DNA of 5,941 nucleotides from Deltaproteobacteria bacterium (lineage in GTDB: Bacteria; Desulfobacterota; Desulfovibrionia; Desulfovibrionales; Desulfovibrionaceae), in the NCBI GenBank assembly GCA_031253875.1, contig JAIRVN010000172.1, positions 1 to 5,941 on the forward strand, in the 5' to 3' direction. The translations under genes were made by a program, and so were the position numbers. The first letter of the stretch is position 1; each line of letters starts with the position of its first letter. The notes beneath the pieces are model-generated. The model saw nothing but the letters and a program-made list of their open reading frames with translations. It was not told the origin of the DNA and searched no databases. Below, one piece after another: positions 5,891 through 5,941 of this stretch.

Positions 5891-5941
5891 ATAATATATA
5901 ATATGCTGTTATTATTAAATTAAAAAATATTTTTATAATGC
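5891..5941. other. AT-rich stretch at right edge
   Basis: Only about five of the last 51 bases are G or C, against a GC-rich remainder. The stretch contains the 12-bp palindrome AAAAATATTTTT (5923-5934) and promoter-like TATAAT strings, but nothing that can be assigned in such biased sequence. It may be the edge of an intergenic region or of AT-rich acquired DNA. Confidence 0.5.

Noticed and set aside
5923..5934. AAAAATATTTTT as a transcription terminator
   Set aside because: It has no GC stem and lies in sequence that is almost all A and T, where such palindromes are expected by chance.

Overview
The window is GC-rich bacterial DNA until about 50 bases from its right edge. Gene content, codon preference and a type I-C CRISPR repeat suggest a Desulfovibrio-like sulfate reducer (Desulfovibrionaceae). 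This assignment is inferred from protein style and the repeat, not from a marker gene.

Left block (1-4516, minus strand): one tightly packed operon, read right to left. A good sigma70-type promoter (TTGACG, 17 bp, TATACC) precedes four genes: an exported 404-residue protein of unknown function; a 271-residue protein whose middle resembles a piece of histidinol dehydrogenase; a divergent elongation factor G paralog; and the start of rsmA (16S rRNA dimethyladenosine methyltransferase), which runs off the left edge. The first two junctions are 4-nt stop/start overlaps (ATGA, GTGA). The gap before rsmA is 20 nt. Co-translation ties two ribosome-directed enzymes to two poorly understood proteins.

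Middle block (4517-5214, plus strand): a divergently transcribed type II toxin-antitoxin pair, a ribbon-helix-helix antitoxin and a ParE/RelE-fold toxin. A 22-bp imperfect inverted repeat lies over the likely -10 element, as expected for autorepression.

Right block (5215-5941): a decayed mobile/immune scrap. An internal piece of an IS481-type transposase is followed by a partial spacer, one complete type I-C-like CRISPR repeat, one 34-nt spacer and the first 9 bases of a second repeat. This runs directly into the N-terminal piece of an IS481-type transposase on the same strand. The two transposase pieces are in the wrong order (middle, then N-terminus). The sequence then drops abruptly to about 10% GC for the last ~50 bases, which suggests a junction with foreign or intergenic AT-rich DNA. 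No complete new system is visible. The most unusual items are this CRISPR remnant between IS pieces and the HisD-like/EF-G pair in the operon.
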